Source: Methylumidiphilus sp963753955 (GTDB lineage: Bacteria > Pseudomonadota > Gammaproteobacteria > Methylococcales > Methylococcaceae). From it: a stretch of 64,000 bases of DNA. Below the pieces are notes generated by a model, which searched no databases, was not told where the DNA came from, and saw nothing but the letters and a program-made list of their open reading frames with translations. Positions 27,730 to 34,606 of this stretch are shown here, in pieces; within the stretch, counting starts at the first letter, position 1; every line of letters begins with the position of its first letter. Location: assembly GCA_963753955.1 (NCBI GenBank), contig CAVWEM010000005.1, forward strand, positions 186,001 to 250,000. Direction: 5' to 3'. The position numbers and the translations under genes are program-made.

Positions 27730-28246
27730 CCCGCATTCTCGGCATCGACCCCGGCTCGCGCTCCACCGGCTACGGCCTGATTGATGCCGGGGCGAACGGG
27801 CCAAAATTGGTGGCCTGCGGCCGCATCCGCACGGACAGCGACAACTTTCCGCAACGGCTCAAGCAAATCTACGACGGCATCGTCGCTATTGTCCGCCAGT
27901 ACCAGCCTGAGGAGTTGGCCATCGAACAGGTGTTCATGCACAAGAACGCCGACTCCGCGCTGAAGCTCGGCCAAGCGCGGGGGGCGGCAATCTGCGCCGG
28001 GCTGGTGGCGGGCCTTGAAGTACACGAATACGCCGCCCGCTCGGTCAAACAAGCCATCGTCGGCAAAGGCAATGCCGACAAAACCCAGGTGCAATACATG
28101 GTCAAAATATTGTTAGACCTCACGGTACCCTGCAAGCCGATGCCGGCGACGCGCTGGGCGTGGCGCTGTGCCATCTGCACACGCGGCAAACCAACAAACG
28201 CATCGAGGCCATGACGCGCAAGCTGGTTGGATCAAGTTCGCAATAG
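27726..28246 (+). CDS. ruvC: Holliday-junction endonuclease RuvC (frameshift near the end)
   Basis: Cleaves four-way junctions moved by RuvAB. Starts with TTG overlapping the yebC stop: TRILGIDPGSRSTGYGLID has the first catalytic Asp; AIEQVFMHKNADSALKLGQARG has the second acidic residue; the last pair is in DAGDALGVALCHLH. The final ~40 residues are in a different frame after an indel near 28120 and end KLVGSSSQ. Total length fits (~173 residues). Confidence 0.92.
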
Positions 28247-28294
28247 TGGTCACATTGTATGAAAAAAGTCATTACGTTCCAGCGGTTTTATTTC

Positions 28295-28311
28295 AAATTA
28301 CGGAGTAATTT
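28295..28311 (+). promoter_or_regulatory. Hairpin sequestering the ruvA ribosome site
   Basis: AAATTAC (28295-28301) and GTAATTT (28305-28311) are perfect arms around the loop GGA; the Shine-Dalgarno GGAG (28302-28305) sits in the loop and arm, 9 bases before the ATG at 28315. It could limit RuvA translation, although the AU-rich stem is weak. Confidence 0.4.
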
Positions 28312-28314
28312 GAC

Positions 28315-28923
28315 ATGATCGGCTTCCTGCGCGGTATCTTGGCCGTCAAAAAAGCGCCGTCGCTGGTGCTGGACGTAGGTGGCGTTGGCTATGAAGTCGA
28401 TGCGCCGATGTCCACCTTTTACAAACTGCCCACCGTGGGCGAGGCAGTGTTTCTGCACACCCATCTCGCCGTGCGCGAGGATGCCCACACCCTTTACGGT
28501 TTCCACACCGAATCCGAACGCGCCTTGTTCCGCAGCCTCATCAAAACCACTGGAGTCGGCGCTAAGCTGGCTTTGGCGATCCTCTCCGGCATCAGCGCGG
28601 ACGAATTCCACCGCTGTGTGCAGATGAACGACACCGCCATGCTCGTCCGCCTGCCTGGAATTGGCAAGAAGACCGCCGAACGGCTGATTATTGAAATGCG
28701 TGACCGGTTGCCGGGGACCGAGGGCTTGACCTTGGCCGCTGCCACTGTGGGCGGGGTGTCGGCTCCCACCCCCGAAAGTCCGGTGCCCGACGCGGTGAGC
28801 GCCTTGGTCGCCTTGGGCTTCAAACCACAAGATGCCAATGCCATGGTGCGGAGGATTCCTACGGAAGGAAAAACCAGCGAGGATTTGATTCGGCTGGCTT
28901 TGCAGGGGGTGGGAAAGAAGTAA
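28315..28923 (+). CDS. ruvA: Holliday-junction DNA-binding protein RuvA
   Basis: 202 residues, intact. Tetrameric junction-binding subunit of the RuvAB branch-migration motor. MIGFLRGILAVKKAPSLVLDV is the OB domain; SLIKTTGVGAKLALAILSG and MLVRLPGIGKKTAERLIIEM are the two helix-hairpin-helix motifs; the C-terminal domain III (VSALVALGFKPQDANAMV) binds RuvB. ruvB does not follow directly; other sequence was inserted between 28924 and 30551. Confidence 0.95.
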   Translation: MIGFLRGILAVKKAPSLVLDVGGVGYEVDAPMSTFYKLPTVGEAVFLHTHLAVREDAHTLYGFHTESERALFRSLIKTTGVGAKLALAILSGISADEFHRCVQMNDTAMLVRLPGIGKKTAERLIIEMRDRLPGTEGLTLAAATVGGVSAPTPESPVPDAVSALVALGFKPQDANAMVRRIPTEGKTSEDLIRLALQGVGKK

Positions 28924-29018
28924 GCCATTTCAGTCGTCTTATGCGATAATTCACCCGCCAGCCACTATCACTGTCTGGTCATTAGATTATATGAACAATC
29001 ATAGAGGGGAATATTACC

Positions 29019-29903
29019 ATGCGGACTTTCCAAGATATGCCCACTTACGCTCAATGGAAGAAGGATTCCGGTGTCCTGTTTGCGGCACGGACGTCAGACC
29101 CTGTATTGCGCCAAATCGATGGATTGATCAAAAGCTATTGGTTGTTGCCCGACTCGCGGGTGGAAATCTGCTACCAGCTTTACCGGGTCAGCAAATATTG
29201 GATGAAGCACCTTGGCGGCAAAGTCAAAGGCGTACGCGGTCGGCTGGATGCCATTGCGGAGTTGAATGCGTTCATAAAGAGGGAATTTATGCGAATTTAT
29301 AATGTGGATCAGGAAGATCTGGAACAGTTGCTGACGCTGGTTTATGGCAAACCGGTGCATGTCGCCTACGAGGATAATGAAGTATACAATGAAAACCGGA
29401 GTACCCAATACATCCGCGAGGAAACCGAACGCCGTCAATACAAACTCATATTTCGCAAGGGTTTGGCCTATAAGCGGACAACGGAGGGAAAGCTGTTCAA
29501 GTACGACACTAAGGAAGAGACAGGCAAAGACGGAGAGCCAGGCGAGGCGATTTTTGTCATGGATCGTGATGGCCGGATATTTACAGGCAGCTACGCAAGG
29601 TCACAGTTCCATCACTCCAGTTTTCTGGCTGGGGGATGGAGTCTCGCTGCGGGAGTCATGAAAATCACCCGTGGACAAGTGGTGTCGGTGTGTCCTGACA
29701 GCGGCCATTACCAACCGGGGTTGCAGCAAATGCTCAACGTCGTCGAACGGCTCAAGACCTATAACGTGAACCTAGCCAAGCTGACGGTCAATCTTTTCCA
29801 ATACGAAACGGAGGGGATTCACAAGGGGGAAGCCAAAATGAAGCACGGCAAGTTTGATTGGGAAAAAGTCCGGGGCGATGTTTTACTGAATCGCAGGAAT
29901 TAA
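29019..29903 (+). CDS. IQM-like domain protein inserted between ruvA and ruvB
   Basis: 294 residues, intact. The C-terminal half has IFVMDRDGRIFTG, FHHSSFLAGG, AAGVMKITRGQVVSVCPDSG and HYQPG motifs, the pattern seen in plant IQM (calmodulin-binding-like) proteins and in scattered bacterial proteins. The N-terminal half is helical (WMKHLGGKVKGVRGRLDAI). No signal peptide. Its function is unknown; ADP-ribosylation or effector roles would be speculation. Base composition is lower in GC than the ruv genes, which suggests later acquisition. Confidence 0.6.
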   Translation: MRTFQDMPTYAQWKKDSGVLFAARTSDPVLRQIDGLIKSYWLLPDSRVEICYQLYRVSKYWMKHLGGKVKGVRGRLDAIAELNAFIKREFMRIYNVDQEDLEQLLTLVYGKPVHVAYEDNEVYNENRSTQYIREETERRQYKLIFRKGLAYKRTTEGKLFKYDTKEETGKDGEPGEAIFVMDRDGRIFTGSYARSQFHHSSFLAGGWSLAAGVMKITRGQVVSVCPDSGHYQPGLQQMLNVVERLKTYNVNLAKLTVNLFQYETEGIHKGEAKMKHGKFDWEKVRGDVLLNRRN

Positions 29904-29945
29904 ATCATATTAGGACATGAACGCCAGGAAATAAAATCCCAATAT

Positions 29946-29983
29946 CCCCAGGGACTTAAAACTTTAGTTTTGAATCCCTGGGG
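29946..29983. terminator. Long hairpin after the IQM-like gene
   Basis: CCCCAGGGA (29946-29954) pairs with TCCCTGGGG (29975-29983), with AAAAC/GTTTT pairing inside around TTTA. No T-run, but position and symmetry suggest termination of the upstream transcript. Confidence 0.55.
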
Positions 29984-30051
29984 GGAAATTGCCAGTATGC
30001 GCCCTCGCCCCGCCCCCAACTCGCCAAAGCCTTGTGCACCCTGCTTTTGTA

Positions 30052-30149
30052 CTCGTTCCCATGCGCCGCGTGGGAATGCGGTTTTGGCGCACCGCGTCAC
30101 AGTCCGCACCGCAGACTAACTGGGTTCCCACGCAGCGCGTGGGAACCAG
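30052..30149. repeat. Two copies of a GTTCCCAYGC/GCGTGGGAAC palindrome
   Basis: GTTCCCATGCGCCGCGTGGGAATGC near 30054 and GTTCCCACGCAGCGCGTGGGAACC near 30124 are REP-like palindromes separated by ~45 bases. Confidence 0.7.
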
Positions 30150-30185
30150 AAGAAATTGCCTACTCCAGTCAAAGAAACCGGAAAA

Positions 30186-30436
30186 ATGCAAGCCATCCCT
30201 TACGCCACCGCCCGCAGCAATTTGGAACACACCTTAACCGTGTTTGCGAAGACCACGAGCCTGTCATCATTACACGCGAAGCGGAAAAAGCCGTGGTAAT
30301 CATCTCATTGGAAGATTACAAATCCTTGGAAGAAACCGCCTATTTACTGCGTAGTCCTTCAAACGCCAAACGCCCGCTCGAATCCATTGCCGAACTAGAG
30401 GCAGGAGGCGGCACTGAGAGGGAATTGATCGAGTGA
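30186..30436 (+). pseudogene. yefM: YefM-type antitoxin, one-base frameshift
   Basis: MQAIPYATARSNLEHTL opens the gene, then the frame changes near 30232 and continues NRVCEDHEPVIITREAEKAV, SLEDYKSLEETAYLLRSP and ELEAGGGTERELIE. The break is explained by one missing A (TTAACCGT for TTAAACCGT), so it may be consensus error. Forms a pair with the broken yoeB that overlaps its stop. Confidence 0.8.
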
Positions 30437-30513
30437 AGCTCATTTTCTCAGAAAAAGGGCATGGGAAGAATACCTCTATATTGATCTCACAAGTGCGTTA
30501 TCACTACTCCTGA
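30433..30513 (+). pseudogene. yoeB: YoeB-type toxin, remnant
   Basis: Starts GTG overlapping the antitoxin stop; the sequence reads KLIFSEK and, after skipping two bases, AWEEYLY, the YoeB opening. It then degenerates within ~20 codons, and ruvB follows at 30552. The catalytic part is absent. Confidence 0.65.
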
Positions 30514-30551
30514 TGCTTGTGTGTGAAGAATTGCCTTAATCTGAACGACCA

Positions 30552-31551
30552 ATGGAAAGACTTGTAACCCCCATCGAAGGCAACGAAGACGAAGCCGTAG
30601 ACCGCGCCATCCGCCCCGACGGCTGAAGGACTACATCGGCCAGAAAGCGATGCGCGAGCAGATGGGCATATTCATCAAAGCCGCCCGCGGCCGCAGCGAA
30701 CCATTGGACCATGTGCTGATCTTCGGCCCGCCGGGCCTGGGCAAGACCACGCTGGCCCATATCATCGCCAATGAAATGGGCGTCAACATCCGCCAGTCTT
30801 CCGGGCCAGTGATGGAGAAGGCCGGCGATCTGGCCGCGCATACTCACCAACCTGGACAAGGGCGACGTGTTGTTCATCGACGAAATCCACCGCCTCAGCC
30901 CGGTGGTGGAGGAGATCCTTTACCCGGCGATGGAGGACTACCAGATCGACATCATGATCGGCGAAGGCCCGGCGGCACGTTCAATCAAGCTCGACCTGGC
31001 GCCGTTCACGCTGGTCGGCGCGACCACCCGCGCCGGGCTGTTGACCTCGCCGCTGCGCGACCGTTTCGGCATCGTCCACCGCCTGGAGTTTTACAGCGTC
31101 GACGAGCTGTGCCAGATCGTCAACCGTACCGCCCGATTGCTGGCATGAGCATGAGCCACGAAGGCGCAAGGGAAATCGCCCGCCGCTCGCCGCGGCACCC
31201 CGCGCATCGCCAACCGCCTGTTGCGCCGCGTCCGCGACTACGCCCAAGTCATGGCCGACGGTTCGGTGGACGAGGAACATCGCCAGCCGTGCCTTGGAAA
31301 TGCTTAACATCGATAGCCAAGGCTTCGACCCACTGGACCGCAAGCTGTTATTGACCGTGATCGACAAATTCGGCGGCGGCCCGGTGGGCTTGGACAATCT
31401 GGCCGCCGCAATCAGCGAAGACCGGGGGGCGATCGAAGACGTGTTGGAGCCTTATCTAATCCAGCAAGGTTTCATCATGCGCACCCCCCGAGGCCGGGTG
31501 GCGACGAAGATTGGCTTATTTGCATTTGGGCTTGCAGCCGCCTCGGATTAG
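30552..31551 (+). CDS. ruvB: Holliday-junction helicase RuvB (several frameshifts)
   Basis: AAA+ motor of the RuvAB complex. Blocks in order: MERLVTPIEGNEDEAVDRAI, LKDYIGQKAMREQM, Walker A FGPPGLGKTTLAH, Walker B VLFIDEIHRLSP, TLVGATTRAGLLTSPLRDRF (sensor 1/arginine finger), GTPRIANRLLRRVRDYAQV (sensor 2) and the winged-helix end QQGFIMRTPRGRVAT. Frames shift near 30625 (CCCC for CCCCC), 30838, 31146, ~31195 and ~31275. The first shift at a C-run points to base-calling error. Separated from ruvA by 1.6 kb of inserted sequence. Confidence 0.92.
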
Positions 31552-31617
31552 GTTGGGGTTAATGAGGAGTTGTTTTAATATGAGCGTAAAATTTCAATAA
31601 AACTGCATTGCCGAACC

Positions 31618-31692
31618 ATGACAACCCTACTCAAACTCCTTCCCCTCGCCTTCCTGGCCTTGATTCCACCTGCGGGAGGTGGGTTTAATTGA
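31618..31692 (+). pseudogene. Signal-peptide start of a gene cut by IS1
   Basis: MTTLLKLLPLAFLALIPPAG is a convincing signal-peptide start; the frame enters the IS1 left repeat at 31678 and stops. No continuation was recognised beyond the right end of the IS. Confidence 0.45.
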
Positions 31693-32494
31693 TTTATTAA
31701 GTATGGTAGAGCATAAAATTTTCAAGCTTGGGTGGCAACCATTCCAATGGCGTATCAAATCGTTTTGTGCAAATATTGCAATAGTTCAGAGGTTGTCCGT
31801 TACGGCACCCAAAGCGGTCGTTCCCGGTTTCGCTGCAAGGAGTGCGGGCGAATATTCAAGACCGACTGCGTGTACCGGGCCTACGAGCCTGGCGTCAAAG
31901 ACCAGATTGTGGACATTGCCATGAACGGCGGCGGCATCCGGGATACTTCGCGCATTCTGGGTATCGGCAAAAACACCGTCATTTCCACGCTAAAAAAAAG
32001 CTCCGCTGAAGTGGTCGCCGTGAACCCTTACATCGGTACGCGTGAGATCGCCGTCGAAATCAGGCATCCCCTTGATTCTCCAATGGATGTTCAGGCAGAC
32101 GAGCAATGGAGCTACGTCGGCGACAAAAAGAATCAACGCTGGCTCCGGTATGCCATTGATGCCGTGACAGGCTGTGTCCTGTCGTTCGTTTTCGGGCGGC
32201 GCCAAGATGCGGTGTGCGAGCAATTGATCTCAAATTTGAAGGCATTCAATATCCGTACCTATTACACAGACGATTGGGGCAGCTATTCCGCACTCATCCC
32301 TAAAGACAAGCACGTCATTGGCAAGCGGCATACTCAAAAAATAGAAAACAAAAACCTTTTGTTGCGAACCCGGATCAAGCGATTGACGCGCAAAACGATC
32401 TGCTTTTCAAAATTGGAAGCACTTCACGACACGGTGATAGGGTTGTTTATAAATAGATACTGCTTTCAATCTCAATAAATCAATTAAACCCACC
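31678..32494 (+). mobile_element. IS1-family insertion sequence (817 bp)
   Basis: 21-bp perfect inverted repeats GGTGGGTTTAATTGATTTAT... (31678-31698) and its complement (32474-32494) enclose one transposase gene. Size and gene fit IS1. I could not identify an exact target duplication; only ACCTGC is shared nearby. Confidence 0.88.
31747..32478 (+). CDS. IS1-family transposase
   Basis: 243 residues in a single frame (no programmed frameshift as in enteric IS1). N-terminal zinc ribbon CKYCNSSEVVRYGTQ...FRCKECGR, a helix-turn-helix (DTSRILGIGKNTVISTL), and the IS1 DDE-type domain: DEQWSYVGDKKNQRWL, YYTDDWGSYS, then GKRHTQKIENKNLLLRTRIK and RKTICFSKLEALHDTVIG. Complete, so the element may be mobile. 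AT-richer than the surrounding genes. Confidence 0.92.
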   Translation: MAYQIVLCKYCNSSEVVRYGTQSGRSRFRCKECGRIFKTDCVYRAYEPGVKDQIVDIAMNGGGIRDTSRILGIGKNTVISTLKKSSAEVVAVNPYIGTREIAVEIRHPLDSPMDVQADEQWSYVGDKKNQRWLRYAIDAVTGCVLSFVFGRRQDAVCEQLISNLKAFNIRTYYTDDWGSYSALIPKDKHVIGKRHTQKIENKNLLLRTRIKRLTRKTICFSKLEALHDTVIGLFINRYCFQSQ

Positions 32495-32510
32495 ACCTGC
32501 CATCCATGGA

Positions 32511-32543
32511 CGCTGGATTCCGGCATCCCTGCCGGAATGACGG
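32511..32543. repeat. ATTCCGGCA/TGCCGGAAT palindromic repeat
   Basis: CGCTGGATTCCGGCATCCCT and GCCGGAATGACGG. Its reverse complement recurs at 34980-35011 inside the serine hydrolase gene with 31 of 32 bases the same. Confidence 0.85.
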
Positions 32544-32640
32544 TGGCTGAGGCATCTTACTAATTCAGGTAGTCTTTTGCCAGGCGTGGCGTGGCTTGTG
32601 GCTTGTCCAGCCGGACCGGGACGGGGAAAAGCGGTTTTCA

Positions 32641-32960
32641 AGCCGCCGACTTAAAGCTTCAAATCGCCAACTTGAAGCTTGCAATCGCCGATTCGGGCTA
32701 GTCGGCGGCTTGGGGGAAACTCAAACCGTCGACTTGAAGCTTCAAACCGACGGTTTGCAGCTTGGGGTTGTGGACTGGAAGCTTCGGTTGGCCGGTTTGA
32801 AGCTTGGAATCGGTGGCTTGAAGCTTCAAGTCGAGGATTCCCGTTTTCGTTGGCCAATTTACAGCTTCAAATCGTCAATTCTGGGCTTCAAGTCGCCGGG
32901 CCGAAGCCACGGATTAAGGGGCAAAAGCTTCGAATCATCGATTTGAAGCTTTGAATCGCC
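32641..32960. repeat. Degenerate 21-bp tandem repeat array centred on AAGCTT
   Basis: About fifteen units of roughly GAAGCTTCAAATCGCCGACTT follow each other with ~21-bp spacing and many substitutions. AAGCTT recurs in most units. Because the unit is partly palindromic, both strands encode similar heptads (RRLEASN on plus and minus; LKLQ in another frame). No convincing start, ribosome site or domain, so I take it as a non-coding repeat. Confidence 0.75.
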
Positions 32961-33004
32961 GGAACGAAGCTTGCGCCAGTTTACGCGGGTTCCCAACCTC
33001 CAGG

Positions 33005-33163
33005 TTCAAAGCCATTAACTTAAGAAATGAGGAGGTCAAGATTTGTGGGAGCCGCGCCTCGCGGCGACTAAACTTGCGGAAATATCCAGCCCTTACGGTT
33101 GGCAAAGGCAAATTGCCGCGAGGCGCGGCTCCCACGGGGGAGACTTAAGTTAATGGCTTTGAA
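33005..33163. repeat. Nested double inverted repeat
   Basis: Outer arms TTCAAAGCCATTAACTTAAG (33005-33024) and their exact complement (33144-33163) enclose inner arms GTGGGAGCCGCGCCTCGCGG (33045-33065, 21 bp) and their exact complement (33115-33135). The ~50-base centre contains no gene. The structure resembles a REP pair carried in a small non-autonomous element. IS1111 copy 2 begins 15 bases later. Confidence 0.85.
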
Positions 33164-33272
33164 GCCGAGCTTAATGGTATGGACTCCTCCCCCTCCCTAG
33201 CGGCATCGCGATGTGCCAAAGTGGGGGAGTCAAAACCCAATCCACCTGAAACGGGAAGAAGAGGAATCCAGC

Positions 33273-34289
33273 ATGAAGACTACAACCATCGGCCTTGACC
33301 TCGCAAAGAATGTTTTCCAAGTCCACGGCGTGGACGGGCAGGGCAAGAAAACCCTGGGCAAGATGCTCAAGCGCCAGCAAGTCCTGCCGTTCTTCGCCAA
33401 CCTGCCGCCGTGTCTGGTCGGCATGGAGGCCTGCGGCGGGGCCCATTATTGGGCGCGGGAGCTGGAGAAGCTCGGCCACACGCCCAAGCTGATCGCCCCC
33501 CAGTTCGTCAAGCCCTACGTCAAGGGCAACAAGAACGACGCCAACGACGCCGAGGCCATCTGCGAGGCGGCCGGACGGCCCAGCATGCGCTTCGTGGCGG
33601 TCAAGACCCCCGAGCAGCAAGACCTCCAGGCCCTGCACCGGGTGCGCGAACGCTACGTCGCCGACCGCACCGCCAAGGTCAACCAAGCGCGCGGACTGCT
33701 CGGCGAGTACGGCGTCGTCATCGGCAAGGGCATCGCCCAGGCCCGCCAGCGCCTGCCGGAGATCCTCGACGACGCGGGCAACGGCCTGTCCGCCGACGCG
33801 CGGGCGCTGTTCCGCGAACTCCACGAGGAGATCGTCCGCCTCGACGGCCAGGTCGGTGGCTGCGACCGCAAGGCCGGCCTCGCCGCCAAGACCAGCGCCC
33901 CCTGCCGGCGGCTGGCGCAGGTCGCCGGCATCGGCCCGCTGATCGCCACCGCCCTGGTCGCCGCCGTCGGCGACGGGCGCATGTTCGGGGACGCCCGCCA
34001 GCTCGCCGCCTGGCTGGGGCTGGTGCCGCGCCAGGACAGCAGCGGCGGCAAGCCGCGCCTGCTTGGCATCAGCAAGCGCGGGCAGGCCCAGTTGCGGGCG
34101 CTGCTGATCCACGGCGGGCGCAGCGCGGTGCGGGCCGCCGCGCACAAGGACGACGCCCGCAGCCGCTGGATCAACGACCTGGTGCGGCGGCGCAACCCGA
34201 ACGTCGCGGCGGTCGCGGTCGCCAACAAGAACGCCCGCATCGCCTGGGCCCTGCCCACGCGGGAAGAAGACTACCGGCCCGCCGCCTGA
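33273..34289 (+). CDS. IS110-family transposase (IS1111 group), copy 2
   Basis: 338 residues from ATG at 33273 after GAAGAAGAGG. DEDD domain: TTIGLDLAKNVFQVHGVDG, VGMEACGGAHYWARELE, KNDANDAEAICEAAGR; coiled coil; then VAGIGPLIATALVAAVGDG, GLVPRQDSSGGKPRLLGIS (Ser nucleophile region) and LLIHGGRSAVRAA. Intact. Roughly half identical to the copy-1 transposase by eye, so the two elements are separate IS species. Confidence 0.93.
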   Translation: MKTTTIGLDLAKNVFQVHGVDGQGKKTLGKMLKRQQVLPFFANLPPCLVGMEACGGAHYWARELEKLGHTPKLIAPQFVKPYVKGNKNDANDAEAICEAAGRPSMRFVAVKTPEQQDLQALHRVRERYVADRTAKVNQARGLLGEYGVVIGKGIAQARQRLPEILDDAGNGLSADARALFRELHEEIVRLDGQVGGCDRKAGLAAKTSAPCRRLAQVAGIGPLIATALVAAVGDGRMFGDARQLAAWLGLVPRQDSSGGKPRLLGISKRGQAQLRALLIHGGRSAVRAAAHKDDARSRWINDLVRRRNPNVAAVAVANKNARIAWALPTREEDYRPAA

Positions 34290-34568
34290 GCCTGCGATGC
34301 CAACGGCACCGAATTGAATTTTTAGACGAGTCCCAAGAGGTACCCCGCCCCGCGGTTGCGCGGTCTTTTCGAGAGTGATGGCAGAACGGTCAAACCAGTG
34401 TCTTCGCAAATCCGGCGTTCCCAATGGCCCCCGAGGCCGCGAGCTTGATTGAGGTGATGAAGACACGCGGATTTCCATCAGGGCCAGGGCTTCCCGCCCG
34501 TACAGGCCGGATATATGGGTGCAACTGCTTCTTGGCCGAAACCACCACCGAAAAAAGACTTGCAAAAC
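34290..34568 (+). ncRNA. Candidate guide (seek/bridge) RNA region of IS1111 copy 2
   Basis: 279 bases between the transposase stop and the right terminal repeat contain no convincing gene. Same position and size as in copy 1, where IS1111 elements encode their guide RNA. Contains short hairpins such as CCGCGGTTGCGCGG (34351-34364). Not folded here. Confidence 0.4.
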
Positions 34569-34606
34569 GGAGGAGTCCATATATGGGAACGAGCGAATAT
34601 CAACCC

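Larger units (their letters stand above)
33178..34581 (+). mobile_element. IS110-family (IS1111 group) element, copy 2
   Basis: Subterminal inverted repeats TATGGACTCCTCC (33178-33190) and GGAGGAGTCCATA (34569-34581) enclose an intact transposase and a ~280-base non-coding 3' stretch. The repeats resemble those of copy 1 (TGGACTCC shared). It ends 25 bases before the serine hydrolase start codon. Confidence 0.87.

Noticed and set aside
32641..32960. CRISPR array
   Set aside because: Repeats are contiguous 21-bp units without unique spacers, heavily diverged, and no cas gene is in the window.
33171..34580. A 469-residue minus-strand frame across IS1111 copy 2
   Set aside because: It is the complement of the GC-rich transposase gene, lacks any domain, and similar antisense frames occur on copy 1 at 20046-21203.
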